Positions 22,616-33,933 of a DNA stretch of 64,000 nucleotides are shown here, one piece after another; the first letter of the stretch is position 1, and each line of letters opens with the position of its first letter. The notes beneath the pieces are model-generated. The model did not search any database, was not told the origin of the DNA, and worked only from the letters and a program-made list of their open reading frames with translations. The stretch covers positions 41,529,140 to 41,593,139 of the forward strand of contig NC_081411.1 of assembly GCF_030272615.1 (NCBI RefSeq). The letters are read 5' to 3'. Position numbers and translations under genes: made by a program. This stretch comes from Cryptomeria japonica (taxonomy: Eukaryota > Streptophyta > Pinopsida > Cupressales > Cupressaceae).

Positions 22616-23914
22616 TGTTAGACTTGTGTGAATATTGTCATTATTGTCATTGATGTCAAACCCAGTGATTTGGTTAGGACCAGATGTGGTATGCTGTTGT
22701 TATGGCATTGGAAGTAGTTTTGGTATTACAGGTCGAGCAATAGTGGAAGATAGGCATGTATGTGATATATTGTAGAGAAGTATATATGACCTACTGAAGT
22801 CATTTCCAACAGATTCTAGATTATCTGAAATTGTGTGTTTTTCTTATCTTGGTTTATATCTAGCTTCGGTACCAGTTATATATCAATCATAGTAGTTATG
22901 TCAGTTGTATCTGTGTACCGATATCTGGATGATTATATTGCATGGTTTTATGTTTCAGAATATGTGGCATTTGTATCTTGAAGTTTGGGAGTTTCTATGC
23001 TTGGAGTTTGTGCTTATGGGTTCGAAGTCTATGGGTCTGGCAGACCTTTGTTTTGTCTTGGTTATTAAGGCATACATTTCAATAAATGAGGTTTGTGAAG
23101 GAAGCATGTAAGAGGTTGGTATAGGCCAATTTGGTTATCTTGTTTTATGGTCAAGGCATGTTTTGGTAACGTGTTGATCCGAGCAGCATATTATTGTTTA
23201 ATTCATTTATGCTTGGCCAACATAGTATCTTGGTATATGTGCTTATTGGTATATATATAAAAGATGTGAGAATGTGGGAACATACTACATAGTGTGATAA
23301 TTGAAGAAGAGAAGATTTGTGAACAACAAAGCAATCGTAGTGAGATAAGAAGTATAAAGTGTATGAGCGAAGGTTTATGAATAAGAGTCAAAGTGTGGAT
23401 AGTGTTGCAGTAATCCTTTACTGGAATTGCTGCAAGTAGTTGGTTCAATAGATCAGCGCAGTAATCCCCTATCATACTTACTACATGTGATTGTAGACAG
23501 TAATCCCTTATTGGACTTACTACATGTGATTATAGATAGTCATACGGTGATCCATTACCACATCAGTTGTGAATTCTATGAACTTTGTTATCTAAGCTTA
23601 ACTTGGAACTGAATTCATGCATTAGGAGATGCAATTTTCCCACTTCACTTACTTTCTATTGAAGTGAGCATTTTGGAAGTGAACCACTTTTGTATTTGGT
23701 AGGGAGATCTAAAACTCATCATGGTTTTTCCCATTTAGGTTTTCCACGTATAAAATTTGGTGTTCAATTTGTGGTTGTGTTATTTGTTTATTCTGCATTT
23801 GCTATTTCATGTTGATGAGATTATAAGTTAAATTTAATTGGCAAATTTTTTATAAGTGTGGGAATACTGATTCACTCCCCTATCGGTATTCCGATCCATT
23901 CAACCAATTCAACA
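22616..23914 (+). repeat. Copia-type LTR remnant (probable solo LTR)
   Basis: It begins TGTTAGACTTG with ATTGTCATTGATGTCAAAC close to the start and ends near TTCACTCCCC...TTCAACA. The same landmarks occur in the minus-strand Copia 3' LTR at 54311-57011 (TGTTGGA, CACTGATGTCAAAC, GGGTTTTCTACGTAAA, GATTCAACCCCCTCTC). Here the matching inner landmark is GGTTTTCCACGTATAAAATT near 23735. Between about 23440 and 23540 a 48-bp unit is repeated (AGTAATCCC...TACTACATGTGATT). No clear target duplication (CATGG before, AATGA after), so the exact ends are uncertain. Confidence 0.5.
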
Positions 23915-24835
23915 AATGATGCATCACAACCCCATTTATTGTCAACATTCTCTCAAACAAAAATATTGTCTTGTCCTCAGAACAACTTAGTGAAACACAT
24001 TTTATCTTTCATGATTACCTTTCTTTCCATAATTCTTCCTTATTAGCAGTCTTCTTTGTTTTTGTTACTTGTTTCCATTGTAGTATTTAACTTTATTCTT
24101 TACTTCTTCTTTTTAGTAACACCCCCTTCGGTGTGCTAGTAGCACCCACCTTTGCACGCTCTATTTCTACTAAAAAAATTAACTTTTACTCAATTGCTAT
24201 CACCTTTTACACATGAATATTTATGATTGTGAAACTTTAAAACATATATATGGGTATGTACAGGATCGTGGTGGGGCATACTAGGCCCTTCAACGGTGAT
24301 GAAAATTCAGAAAACAAAGTTAGGCATCTTGACATGAAAATTTGAATAAGCTATCAACATAATTTCAAAAATATGTAAGAACAAAATATGTAGCAAAATT
24401 AATGTAGTTTCTAAGATACTAGTTGGTTTATGGAAATGAAAAAAATGTATTTGGTGAAAATTTGAAATTTCAAAGTAGTAGAACTATTTTTTTAAGAAAA
24501 AAGATAAAAAGTAAGTGTATGTCTAACCAACCTAAGTACAAGCAAAACATAACATTTTTTTTATGAAACTTTAAATATAAGTAGATGACATATGTTTATA
24601 TGTGTTGCATTTTTTTGTAATTTTTTTCAAGTAAATAATTAGTTATGAATTTCTTACTAGAATTTTTTATAAATATAAAAACTTGTATGTCTGACCACAA
24701 TAACTTGATCAAAACTTTATGAAATTCATTTTTTTTAATCCTAGAGTATGCAAATCATAGGATGTGGTGTATCTTTTGGATTCAAGAAATTTGAAATCGT
24801 TTCAATTTTATAAATGTTTTTCAATGAGTCTATCT
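23915..24835. other. AT-rich spacer without recognisable features
   Basis: No gene, domain or structured repeat could be made out. The short frames present contain no known motif. Confidence 0.5.
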
Positions 24836-25219
24836 ATAAACACCTAAAATTGTCCTAGTCTAATTAAATAAATATTTTATTTATTCAATTATTTTATCCT
24901 GATCCTTTTATTAATTTAATTAATTCGCTAATCCTTTTCTAGCCTTTTTCTAATTTAAATAATATTTTTATTTATTTAAATACCCTTCTTAAATTAAATA
25001 AATATTTTATTTATTCAATTGGCCCTACCTCTTTTATTAATTAAATAAATCTAATTTTTTAATTAACTCATTAGCTTTTTCCCTCCATGGTAGGTGGCAA
25101 TTATCTCTTGATTTTATCCTAACTACCTTTCCAATATTTAACTATTTCTTATACCCTCCAATCTAAGCCGACCATTTATCCTTCCACCTTTTAATCCTAG
25201 CCCTCCATTTTTCAAGTTG
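24836..25219 (+). repeat. Diverged LTR fragment of the TGTAGACACC family
   Basis: Sequence from AACACCTAAAATTGTC onward repeats the pattern of the intact solo LTRs at 39794-40570 and 52883-53671: alternating TTAAATAAAT/ATTTATTTA blocks separated by TCTAGCC and similar words, then AATCTAAGCCGACC and TCCTAGCCC. The expected TG start is degraded. It stops where the 54-bp satellite begins, so it is a 5' fragment or an older subfamily. Confidence 0.55.
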
Positions 25220-26970
25220 CAGATTTCCTTACATGCAATGCTTTGATTGGTTATCCTTTTCAAATTCAAATTATTGATTTCTTTGCATACAATGCTTTGC
25301 TTGGTTATCCTTTTCAAATTCAAGTTATGAATTTCCTTGCATATAATGCTTTGCTTGTATATTATTTTCAAGTTCAAGTTGCAAATTTCCTTACATACAA
25401 TGCTTTTCTTGATTTTCCTTTTCAAATTCAAGTTGCTAATTTCCTTGCATACAATGTTTTTCTTGGTTATCTTTTTCAAATTCAAGTTGTGGATTTCTTG
25501 CATACTATAATGGTGTAATTTAGAATTAGGGTATAATTAAGATAATAAAACCACTAATAATCTGAATTAACCAAAAGATATGGACATAGGGATGAACCTA
25601 ATATATCTAGCCTCAATCCAAATAAGGAAGGGTTGAAACTCTAATTAGATTCACCTTGGTTAGGGTTTTCCTATTTCCAAGGATTGAAATGGATTGTTAA
25701 TTGTAAATTAGTGCCAAACGAGGGATAATTGAAGTAAATTGATGAATACAAAATGCTACATATGTCCCACGAAGCCACATAATGGGATCTAGGCAAAAGA
25801 AGAGATTCAGATTCTATTCCGCAAAGTTTGGCCTAAATTTTTAGTGCCAAGTCGTACAAATTTTCCCTAGTCCTTTGAATTTCACTTCGTCAAAATTTGA
25901 ACCTGTTCATCACTATCGACTTTGTCAGAATTCCCTAGTACAACTCCTACACTTGTTCCCTACACATAGAAAGAGAGGAAGAATGTTATGGATAGGGATT
26001 TGCCTTAGGTCAAACCCTAAAATAGGAATTAACTTTGAATGAAATAATGTAAATTTTGAAGTAAATGCTAGGGAGATATGCCTCAGATCTGCAATTATTG
26101 ATAGAAGGATTGATGATGAAATGTTGTTTTAATGTAATCATAAATGTTGAATGTAATGGCATGAAAAACACATAAACATGAAAAACCTAATCACACACAT
26201 GCTTGCCTGAAAGTAACTTTGCTCCACAATGCTTGAAGGATGAAATGCAACCTTAAATCTCTGAAAATGCTTGATGATGAATGCTTCATGGATGCACAAA
26301 TAATAGGATATGTTTGTTATTGATATCTCTAGGTTAAAATGAATTGAGAATGTGTCTTTATATAGGGTTCCCTAGGTAAATTACCGATTAGGCCAACCTC
26401 CAATGGTCATGTGTAGCCACAGGGACCAAAAGCCATTGAGGAGATAAAGGGCTTGCCCCATTTCAAATTGGGGCCTATTAAAGGGGAACCATGTCATTTT
26501 GGGGCACCCTAGTCTAGACCAGGGCATTCCACTCCCAAAAAACAAGACCAACATAAAAAGTAAATGAGGGAGAGACCTCTAGGATGGAGCCCACTCAATG
26601 GAGTTCATGGCATCAAATTTGGATAATAGGGCCAAAATGGACCTAGAGAGGGGATGGAGACATGACATGCTAAAATAGGAGCACAAATAGGAGGTATAAA
26701 TTGTACCGATTACAATTTACGACACTACACATACAATAATTTTCTTGGTTATCCTTTTCAAATTCAAGTTGCATATTTCCTTGCATACAATGTTTTGCTT
26801 GGTTATCCTTCAAGTTGTAAATTTTCTTACATATAATTATTTTCTTGGTTATCCTTTTAAAATTCAAGTGGTGGATTGCCTTGCATACAATTATTTTCTT
26901 GGTTATCCCTTTTAAATTTATGTCATGGATTTTTTTAGAGACAATACCTAATTTGGTTATCCTTTGCACC
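25220..26970. repeat. 54-bp satellite array split by a solo LTR
   Basis: A 54-bp unit (ATTTCCTTGCATACAATG, then CTTTGCTTGGTTATCC, then TTTTCAAATTCAAGTTGC) is repeated five to six times at 25220-25505 and about four more times at 26730-26970. Because 54 is 18 codons, frames stay open on both strands, giving an 18-residue repeat; this is a property of the period and not evidence of a protein. The two halves were contiguous before the LTR at 25506-26729 inserted. Confidence 0.85.
25506..26729 (-). mobile_element. Solo LTR (TGTAGTGTCG family) with CATAC target duplication
   Basis: CATAC occurs at 25501-25505 and at 26730-26734, directly flanking the insert, and joining the flanks restores a normal satellite unit. 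On the minus strand it opens TGTAGTGTCGTAAATTG and ends ACACCATTATA (final CA changed to TA). A TATA motif (CCTATATAAAG on the minus strand, plus 26357-26367) sits where U3 would end, and GGGTTTGACCTAAGG lies downstream of it. Length 1,224 bp. No internal retrotransposon genes remain, so it arose by LTR-LTR recombination. Confidence 0.8.
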
Positions 26971-27546
26971 TTTTTGTAGGATGAGTGGAACTAGCATAAC
27001 ACAACTTGGTAGACTATTTTTTTTTTCTTTCCTTCTACATGGATCACACAACATAACATAACTTATCATCTTCTTAGAATCTGTGCTTCCACAGATCACC
27101 TAACATAACATATATTGCTATCATATGAGATCCATGCTCCCTCTTGTTCTCTCCCATGGATCATGGAGCATTACACAACTTTCTAGCTTATGAAATCCAT
27201 ATTTCCTTTTCCCCTTCCCTATGAACCCATAAGCATAACATACCTTGCTAGTCATTGGACCATGGTTCGTCACTTGATGCATGCCCTTTCTCTTTCCATG
27301 TGACCATTTGTGCTCTTGTAATAACGTTCTAAGAATGATATTAGTGGTCAAGACATTTTGACTATCAAGGTCTCTTTAACTAGTTGACTTGGAGCTTTTA
27401 TTTTTAGCAGTAACCCCTTTTGTCTTTTTATGTCTTTTTGTGTGGCCTTTTGATTTTACTTGTCTTTTTCTTTGTTTTATCGTGTGTTTCCTTGTATATG
27501 ATTATATGAGTTATTATGGATACTTATTCCGTTGAACTTCAAGATG

Positions 27547-27547
<1 letters not shown>
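26971..27547. other. Spacer without recognisable genes
   Basis: Moderately AT-rich sequence with repeated words such as CATGGATCA and CATAACATA, but no clear period, termini or coding domain. Confidence 0.4.

Positions 27548-27623
<76 letters not shown>
27548..27623. repeat. (TC)n microsatellite
   Basis: Thirty-seven or so uninterrupted TC units, ending in TCGCTAATG. Confidence 0.97.
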
Positions 27624-27626
<3 letters not shown>

Positions 27627-27674
27627 AATGTGAGTATGTGCATATGATCATACTCCTACTAGAGTAGGGGCTAA

Positions 27675-28560
27675 ATTTAGCATCATAAATTCTAATCCTA
27701 CATAATTCACACCACCTTTTGTGACTCTACTTTAGTGTGTCCCATCTTAACTCTCACTGGGGTCCATTTACAAACTTTTTACCTCAAAATTGATCTTTTT
27801 CCATGGTGATAAGAAACCTAGCATCAAGTTATGTTCTCTTCATTTCTCATTTGTTTCTCCTATTTTTTGTGGATAGGGGAACTTGGGGTGCCCTTGTCTA
27901 GACACGGGGGTTCCCAGAGTGTCCTTGTCCTCCTCAAACTCCTTATTTCAAATAAATGTTGATGCACTTCTCCTTCCATGTGATTTTGAATCTCAGGGTC
28001 TTAATTTGACTATTGTAGATTAGCCTAATTGGTAAATTACACTAGGATCCCTATATAAGAGCATCCTTTCAATTCATTTTCACATCCACAATTCAAACAC
28101 ATCTCACAACACCACAAGCATTCATTGAGCATCAAGGTGACATTTCATCTGACCATATATCCTTCCAACATTTTCAAGCATCATGGCGAAACAAACTACA
28201 TCAATATTTATGTAAGAAAGTGTTTATGATTGAGTCTCTTATGTTTCATCATGTTATTGCATCAACACATGTGATTAAATTCAAAGAGCATAGCGTCATC
28301 AACCATTATCAACTACAACAAATATGAGGTTTACCATTCAACATTTACTTTGGTATTTCTATTTATAACTTTAACTCAATTCAAGGGTTAATTCCAAATT
28401 TGGGGTTTGACTTAGGTAAACCCCTATCAATAACACTATTTTTCCTCTTTCTATGTGCAAGCGACAGATCTAGAAGATACAACCAAATATTTTGATAGAG
28501 TAGATGACAACGATTAGATTCGAATTTTTCAAGATAAAAAAGAGGACAAGGTTTCCCCAC
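27675..28560 (+). repeat. Degraded LTR related to 25506-26729
   Basis: In plus orientation it shares landmarks with that solo LTR: GCATCATAAATTCTAATC at the start, CTAATTGGTAAATTACAC, GGATCCCTATATAAGAGC (TATA), TTGGGGTTTGACTTAGG and TCTTTCTATGTG. A third, minus-strand copy of the same landmarks is at 53680-54300. Ends are eroded and no target duplication is visible. Confidence 0.6.
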
Positions 28561-29559
28561 ACCACCTTGTCCAAATAAGTTTTGACAAATTTATAGGAGA
28601 ATATTTTGAGTGACATTTTGATTTTGAAAGTTTCTTGTTCGTCCATATTTGATAGCTAGAGGATAGGATCACCCCAAACCACCTTGTCCTATACTTTCAA
28701 GCCATATGTTTAGACACATGTTCCTCTTTGTACCCTTACCTCAGATCTAGCTCTATGTTTGCATACTGCATATGTAGTTCACTATTTATGTTATTTTAGA
28801 CCAACTTTGCATGATTTGCCCTATATCTACAATTCACTTTCAATTCCCTTAAGCACCTTTTTTTGTGAATAGTTTCCTTTATCTTTATTAACAAAAATGA
28901 CTGTTATTCATCAAAAAAAAGAGAGGGTAAAGTCTAATCAACATTCTATTCCATTTTGGGTTGAATCTATTGATTTTACTCCCTCTTTCATGTTTCGTGG
29001 TCCTTTTGAAATTAAGTGGATTCGTATCCAATTTTGTGGACCCCTATTTCACCACTAAACAATTGATACTTCCCTCTACCCCCCTCTCTCTCTCCCTCTT
29101 TGTTGATACTTTCCTCTACCCCTCCCCTCTAATTAATCTCTCTTTTTCTCTCACCTCTCCCCCCCTCTCCCTTTGCTTATACTTCCCTCTCCTCCTTCCC
29201 CCTAATTACCCTTTCTCTCTCTCTAATTTTGTAATGGATTTCAATTAGGATAATATATCACTTACCTTTGTCACATAAACAAACAAAAGAGGCCAAGGAA
29301 AATTATTTGGCGATCTTTTTGTTAAAACTAAATGGATACCTATTAGGCACTAATATCCATTCCTAGTTTATATTCATTTAGTGAGACACACAAAAGGATA
29401 GTGGGCCATTTTGAGCATTCTAATGGTCCCCACATTCCTTTTATAGTCAGGAAACGCAGGTTTTTTGTCTGATACAAATAAAATTTAGCTTTTGGTGCAT
29501 TCTTTCACGCACAATTCACTTTATGAATAATATTTTAGCATCCTTTTGCAATTATAATG
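28561..29559. other. Spacer with a pyrimidine-rich mini-repeat
   Basis: At about 29060-29235 the plus strand is almost pure C/T, with a roughly 50-60 bp unit (GATACTTCCCTCT or GATACTTTCCTCTACCCC, then CT runs) present three times. Elsewhere the stretch is AT-rich; AAAAAAAAGAGAGGG near 28913 could be an old poly-A tail, but nothing upstream identifies an element. Confidence 0.4.
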
Positions 29560-29817
29560 GGGAGTATAAATTATCATAGACAAAAAAGCAAGAGAAAACT
29601 CACAATAGAGCAAATTGAAGCATATAGAGAAAGTCATAGGAAGAGAAAACAAGGTATATTGAATATTGGTCAAGGTGAGCCCTCTTCTCCACCTGTAAAT
29701 GTTATTTCAAGTGAAGAAAAAATTGAATATTAAAATGTTGAACATGATATTGAAATTGAAAATGCAAATGTTGAACATCAAATTGAATATGAAAATATTG
29801 ACATTGAAAATGAAAAT

Positions 29818-29882
29818 GCTGATAACATGGATAACATTCAAAATGAAACAATGTTGATAACATGGATAACATTCAAAATGAA
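29818..29882 (+). repeat. 32-bp tandem duplication
   Basis: The word TTGATAACATGGATAACATT plus CAAAATGAAA appears twice back to back, in a longer stretch (29745-29885) of GAAAATG/GAACAT-type imperfect repeats that encode Asn/Glu/Ile-rich peptide. Confidence 0.7.
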
Positions 29883-31191
29883 AGTCATTGAAAATTATGA
29901 AACAATTGAATGTTATGTATCACCAAATTACATGAGAAATGAAAACCTTTGTGTGGAAGAAATACAAATTCCAAATCTAAGACCTTCAAGAACCCCAAAA
30001 TGGTTACTTGAAATTGATGAGAACATTATATAAAATTTTGAAGAAAAGAGGTCAACATGAACCATTTGGTTGTCGGATACAAGACTTTTCAATGAATATT
30101 TTAGCAATAAGACATTGATTGAGCAATGCCAAATTTTTGTACAATTTCTAAAGATACATAAAATGTAACCTTTGCTAGCCAAATTGAAGATTCGTGTGAA
30201 GAAAACAATGGAGAAAAATTCTATTATTGTCAAAAAAAAATTAATGTTCTCAATTCTATTGGAAAGAATAGAAAGGAAAAATATAATAGGGCTACTCATA
30301 GAGTGATCACAACCTTGTTAGTAATCCATCATTTGAAAAAAGGCTTGTTTTATGAGAAACTTGTATTGATTTCAACATAAACTGTAAAACATTGGATAAA
30401 TCACTTGCAAGAAGAGAAAGACTCGATGATCCTCTTCAACATGATACATGGGTTTTTGTTGGAGGCTTCCATGTGTTGATAAGAAGCTACTGGATAGCTT
30501 AAAGGAGAAAATTTAACAATTTCAACACTCTTAACTCTAGAGTATCACCCAATGTAAGGGATGTTTTAAACTTAAGAATTGACAATCAAGACCACACACG
30601 ACATCCTAATTATTTGTTCAAATCAAGCCGAACAATTTTGTACAATTTTTTTTGTGAAACACGTCCAACTTTGCAAACCTCACAAAGGGATTTTGAATCT
30701 TGTAAGTTGTTTTATTGTGTACCTCTTAAAATTTACAGTACTTGTTATAAATACCATGCAATGTTTTCAATGTATCATGAACTATTACGCTATATTCTCT
30801 CTACTTTACACACTAATGAAATGTTGCAAGAGTATGGTGCAATGCAACTTCCAAAGTCATCTAGGGTCTTGTTAGATCTATAATTATGTGTTAGAGATGA
30901 TGACTTCTTTTTCTATAGAAATGGTTGTTTAAATGAGAAGCATTCATAATGTGGTGGCTTATCAAAGTTTATTTCATGTCTTCACGTGGGAAGCAAAACA
31001 CAAATTCAGAAAGAAAATTGTTGAGAAAAAGAGATATGAGACAGTGAAGTATAGGTCTAAGAGTGGAGGTGAAGGTTCTAGATATAAGTTGGTTACAAGA
31101 GAAGTTAGCGTTACTAATTTTATTTCAGATTTTAATGAAAATATTTTTGACTAGTATGAAAGGTATAGTCATAGGTCTTAGTGGTTGGATT

Positions 31192-31559
31192 TGTTGCAAG
31201 GTGTGCACCCTTGGTCTCCTTGTGTTGTGTAGCACAATACTTGAGTTTGTGACATCTTAACTGCCTCCTATGGATTCTATGTCTAGTGGTTTTATCAGGT
31301 ATTAACGTGTCGATATTTTGGTGCAATGACAACCACACTTGTAATAAGTGGTATCAAAGTTTGGTCATAGGTTCAAACCCCTCTCTTGCGCTGGGGGGAT
31401 TGTTGCAAGGTGTACGCCCTTAGTCTCCTTGTGTTATGTAGTGCAGTGCTCGAGTTTGTGACTTGGCTTAATCGCCTCATGTGAATTCTATAAGTCTAGT
31501 GGTTGTATCAGGCATTAATAGGTTGATCTTTTGGTGCAATGACAACCACACTTGTTACA
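31192..31559 (+). mobile_element. TRIM element (terminal-repeat retrotransposon in miniature)
   Basis: Two direct repeats of 155-159 bp, 31192-31346 and 31401-31559, both open TGTTGCAAGGTGT and share CCTTGTGTT, GTTTGTGAC, TCTAGTGGTT and GCAATGACAACCACACTTGT; the second ends TTACA. Two bases after the first repeat is TGGTATCAAAG followed by GGTTCAAACCCC, which resembles the complement of the initiator-Met tRNA 3' end, the usual primer site. A purine tract (CTGGGGGGAT) directly precedes the second repeat. Total 368 bp, no coding capacity; these are the defining features of TRIMs. It lies inside copy 1 of the transposase-like gene. The flanking pentamers (GGATT, GGCTC) do not match. Confidence 0.75.
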
Positions 31560-32100
31560 GGCTCAACAATTTAGGATGAAGGACTCTTTCTTGATTGGCA
31601 CTATTATATCAGTGCTTGATTTTTTAGAAAACTATATATTGCAACCACACAATGAACTACAATCTCAGTATTACAATTCCATTCATATTTCTATTTTTAT
31701 CCACATCACATATATACACATGCCCCTAATAGTATGTATAAGAGGATAGGAAGATAATTAGGGAGTTCCATTTTTATATGAGTGATGATAGATCTCACTC
31801 GTCAGAGTATGTGTGACATTGTTTTGAGATTTTTTTAGTTCTTGCATGAAAAAGATACTGCATTGGGTCAACATCTCATTTGGTCAAATAATTGCATGGC
31901 CCAATTTAAGAATGCTTGTATGTTTTATTGGTTGAGTAGAATGATGTAGAGAGGGGTGTACCTCATATTTGGAGTTTTTTTAAAGATAGACATGGAAAAG
32001 GGGAGTATTATGGAGCAAGTGTATGTGTAAAGAGAGCTCTAGTTAAGGAGCCACTAAGGATTTCAAGTGCACAAGTTATTTTGGTTGGTTGTGAGGGAAC

Positions 32101-33000
32101 AATATAAGAGTGATTAGATTGTCAAACAATCAAAGAATCATCAAAGATGCATTCATTTTGAAGCTCAGATGCAAGTGCATGGACCATTTGGATATAAGAG
32201 TTCACTTGTTTTTGTTAGAATTGTAGGGTAAAAGTACAAACATGTGTCACACTTTTACAAAGGAAAAGGCTAACACAACAATAATTGTTCAATTTTGTCG
32301 CCATAAAAGTGTCATTTGCATTTTGAATTAGAAGATGATGTAAACTGATGAAATGTGTAAAATTTGTTGAAGTTTAAGTCTACTATTTTTTAAAATTTTA
32401 TTTGTCAATAATTTATATGTTCTTTTTAGCTTTAAAGTCCATTTTTTTATTGTTGAAAAACAAGGGGTTTGGTTCCCACCTCAAAAGTAAATGTAAATCA
32501 ACTTCTTTTTTTTCTCATTTTGATATCAGTTATAGATCACATATTTATATAGTGCATGAAAAAAATAAATAAAAAAAATTGATGTATATTTTCTTTGTAA
32601 TAGCATTTGGAAGTCGAATACACCAAAATTTGACAGTTTTTGTCTCCCACCACAATTTGTCTATTCAATTTATGATAATCCAAAAACTAAAAATACCTTT
32701 TGGAGAAGACTCTCTCTTTTAGTGAACCATATTTTTTCAATTTTTTTTGAAGTGATTTGATATATATATATATTTCAAAGTAGATTCATATCGAACAAAA
32801 GAATACCTAGTTGTAGTATTTTTAATTTTTTATATATTAAATGTAATCAAAACATTAAAAAAATTATATGAGTAGAATCGTGACTTTGATCTCTAAAAAA
32901 GGGTATTGTTTATTTTTTTAATAAGTTTAATTTTCCTATTGAATTTTGTTGCTGAAGTGACAAGTTTGAGAAAATCATCATTTTTGTTGATGTGGCTGCC
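32101..33000. other. AT-rich spacer
   Basis: No gene or repeat recognised. Possible leftover sequence of transposase copy 1 up to about 32340, not supportable in detail. Confidence 0.4.
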
Positions 33001-33022
33001 ACTTGGCATTCCACACAAGCCT

Positions 33023-33048
33023 TTCCGGCTGGAAGGGTTCCGGTAGGA
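33023..33048 (+). repeat. Candidate left terminal inverted repeat
   Basis: The 26 bases TTCCG-G-CT-G-GAAG-GG-TTCCG-G-T-A-GGA match, in inverted orientation, 45512-45537 at about 20 of 26 positions, including both TTCCG blocks and GAAG. The motif lies in a GC-rich island (33000-33120) rare in this window, which also holds GTTCCGACCGGAAC and CGACCGGCCGC. It is 0.9 kb upstream of the transposase-like gene copy 2. Target duplications were not found, so its status as a transposon end is a hypothesis. Confidence 0.35.
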
Positions 33049-33100
33049 ACAATTCAAAAATAGTTCCGACCGGAACTGTGAGGGCCGATGCAACCAGTCA

Positions 33101-33106
33101 TATAAG
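33101..33106 (+). promoter_or_regulatory. TATA-like box upstream of transposase copy 2
   Basis: CATATAAGCG lies just inside the candidate left terminus and faces the gene at 33934. Downstream at about 33253-33305 a 26-bp word (TAAAGGGGCGAA, then ATTT) is directly repeated, as in leader or subterminal repeats. Weak evidence, given the AT-rich surroundings. Confidence 0.3.
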
Positions 33107-33933
33107 CGACCGGCCGCTTGTACACATATAAAAAAAATATTTTTTGCATTAAAAAAACCAAATCAATCAAGTGTGAAAATAATAAGAGTTATTTTTGCAA
33201 AACAATCCTTTTTTTTTCAAATAAAGTGTCATTTTTGAGCGAGTAGGAAGATTATAAAGGGGCGAATATTTCTAATTTTGTAAAGGGGCGAAGATTTTGA
33301 ATTTTTTTTCGGAAGGCGTCTACCCTTTCCAATTATGTTATTTGAAATTATTTTTTCAATCATGCTTAATTTTCAATATTAGATTTTTTTTGGAAATTAA
33401 ATATTTTTTAGATTAACCATATTCTTTAGTCACTGCGATACAACAATAACCATTTCTTGGGCATATATCCAACACTATTTAGTACTGAAAATTATATTAT
33501 ATTTTATTTCTTAATACTTGACTCAAATTCTCTATATATATTAGCTAAGTGATTTCGAGGAATTAATGTTATTAAAACACGTTCATATGTACATTGCATA
33601 TAGTCAAATGTATCTAATTGAAGTATACTTAATTTCTTACTTTTTATCAATGCTCCTAAATTTCTTGAGCCTTATTTTTTCATTTTCTAAATTATAAAAA
33701 TTGGACTTCAAGTCAAATGATCTAAATGGATGAAATTTACACATGTTAAGTTTAAGAATGCAAAATTATTTATAGATTTCACTAATTACATTTTTTTTGT
33801 TAAGAACCGACGAAAACTTATTAGATATATAGCCTTTTTAGTTCAAAGCACTAAATTTTGAAGATATGCATATTTGCATGTGTTGTTTTTAGGTTCAAAG
33901 CACAAAATTTTGAAGATCTAAATATTTTTTGCA

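Larger units (their letters stand above)
29560..32100 (+). pseudogene. DDE-transposase-like gene, copy 1 (heavily decayed)
   Basis: Only scattered pieces are readable, all plus-strand. Near 30540-30880 there is an N-terminal part (SPNVRDVLNLRIDN, HPNYLFKSSRTILYNFFCET). After the TRIM insertion come SVLDFLENY and ELQSQYYNS (about 31595-31680), then IWSNNCMAQFKNA and FYWLS (about 31875-31930), then FFKDRHGKGEYYGAS and CVKRAL (about 31975-32035). The matching pieces in copy 2 are SIEDFSENY, EIQSQYYHS, HWIWSNGCA plus QFKFA, and HGKGELDGAGACMK. Where copy 2 has a 121-bp gap between the NGCA and QFK parts, copy 1 reads through without one. The region 29560-30040 may belong to the same gene, but no match supports it. 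Confidence 0.5.

Noticed and set aside
25138-25518. Repeat proteins on both strands over the 54-bp satellite
   Set aside because: The period is a multiple of three, so open frames on both strands are expected; no promoter or start context.
31346-31400. tRNA gene or SINE, because of GGTTCAAACCCC resembling a B box
   Set aside because: The context (flanking direct repeats, TGGTATCA directly after the first repeat) explains it as a primer-binding region of a TRIM; no cloverleaf can be drawn.
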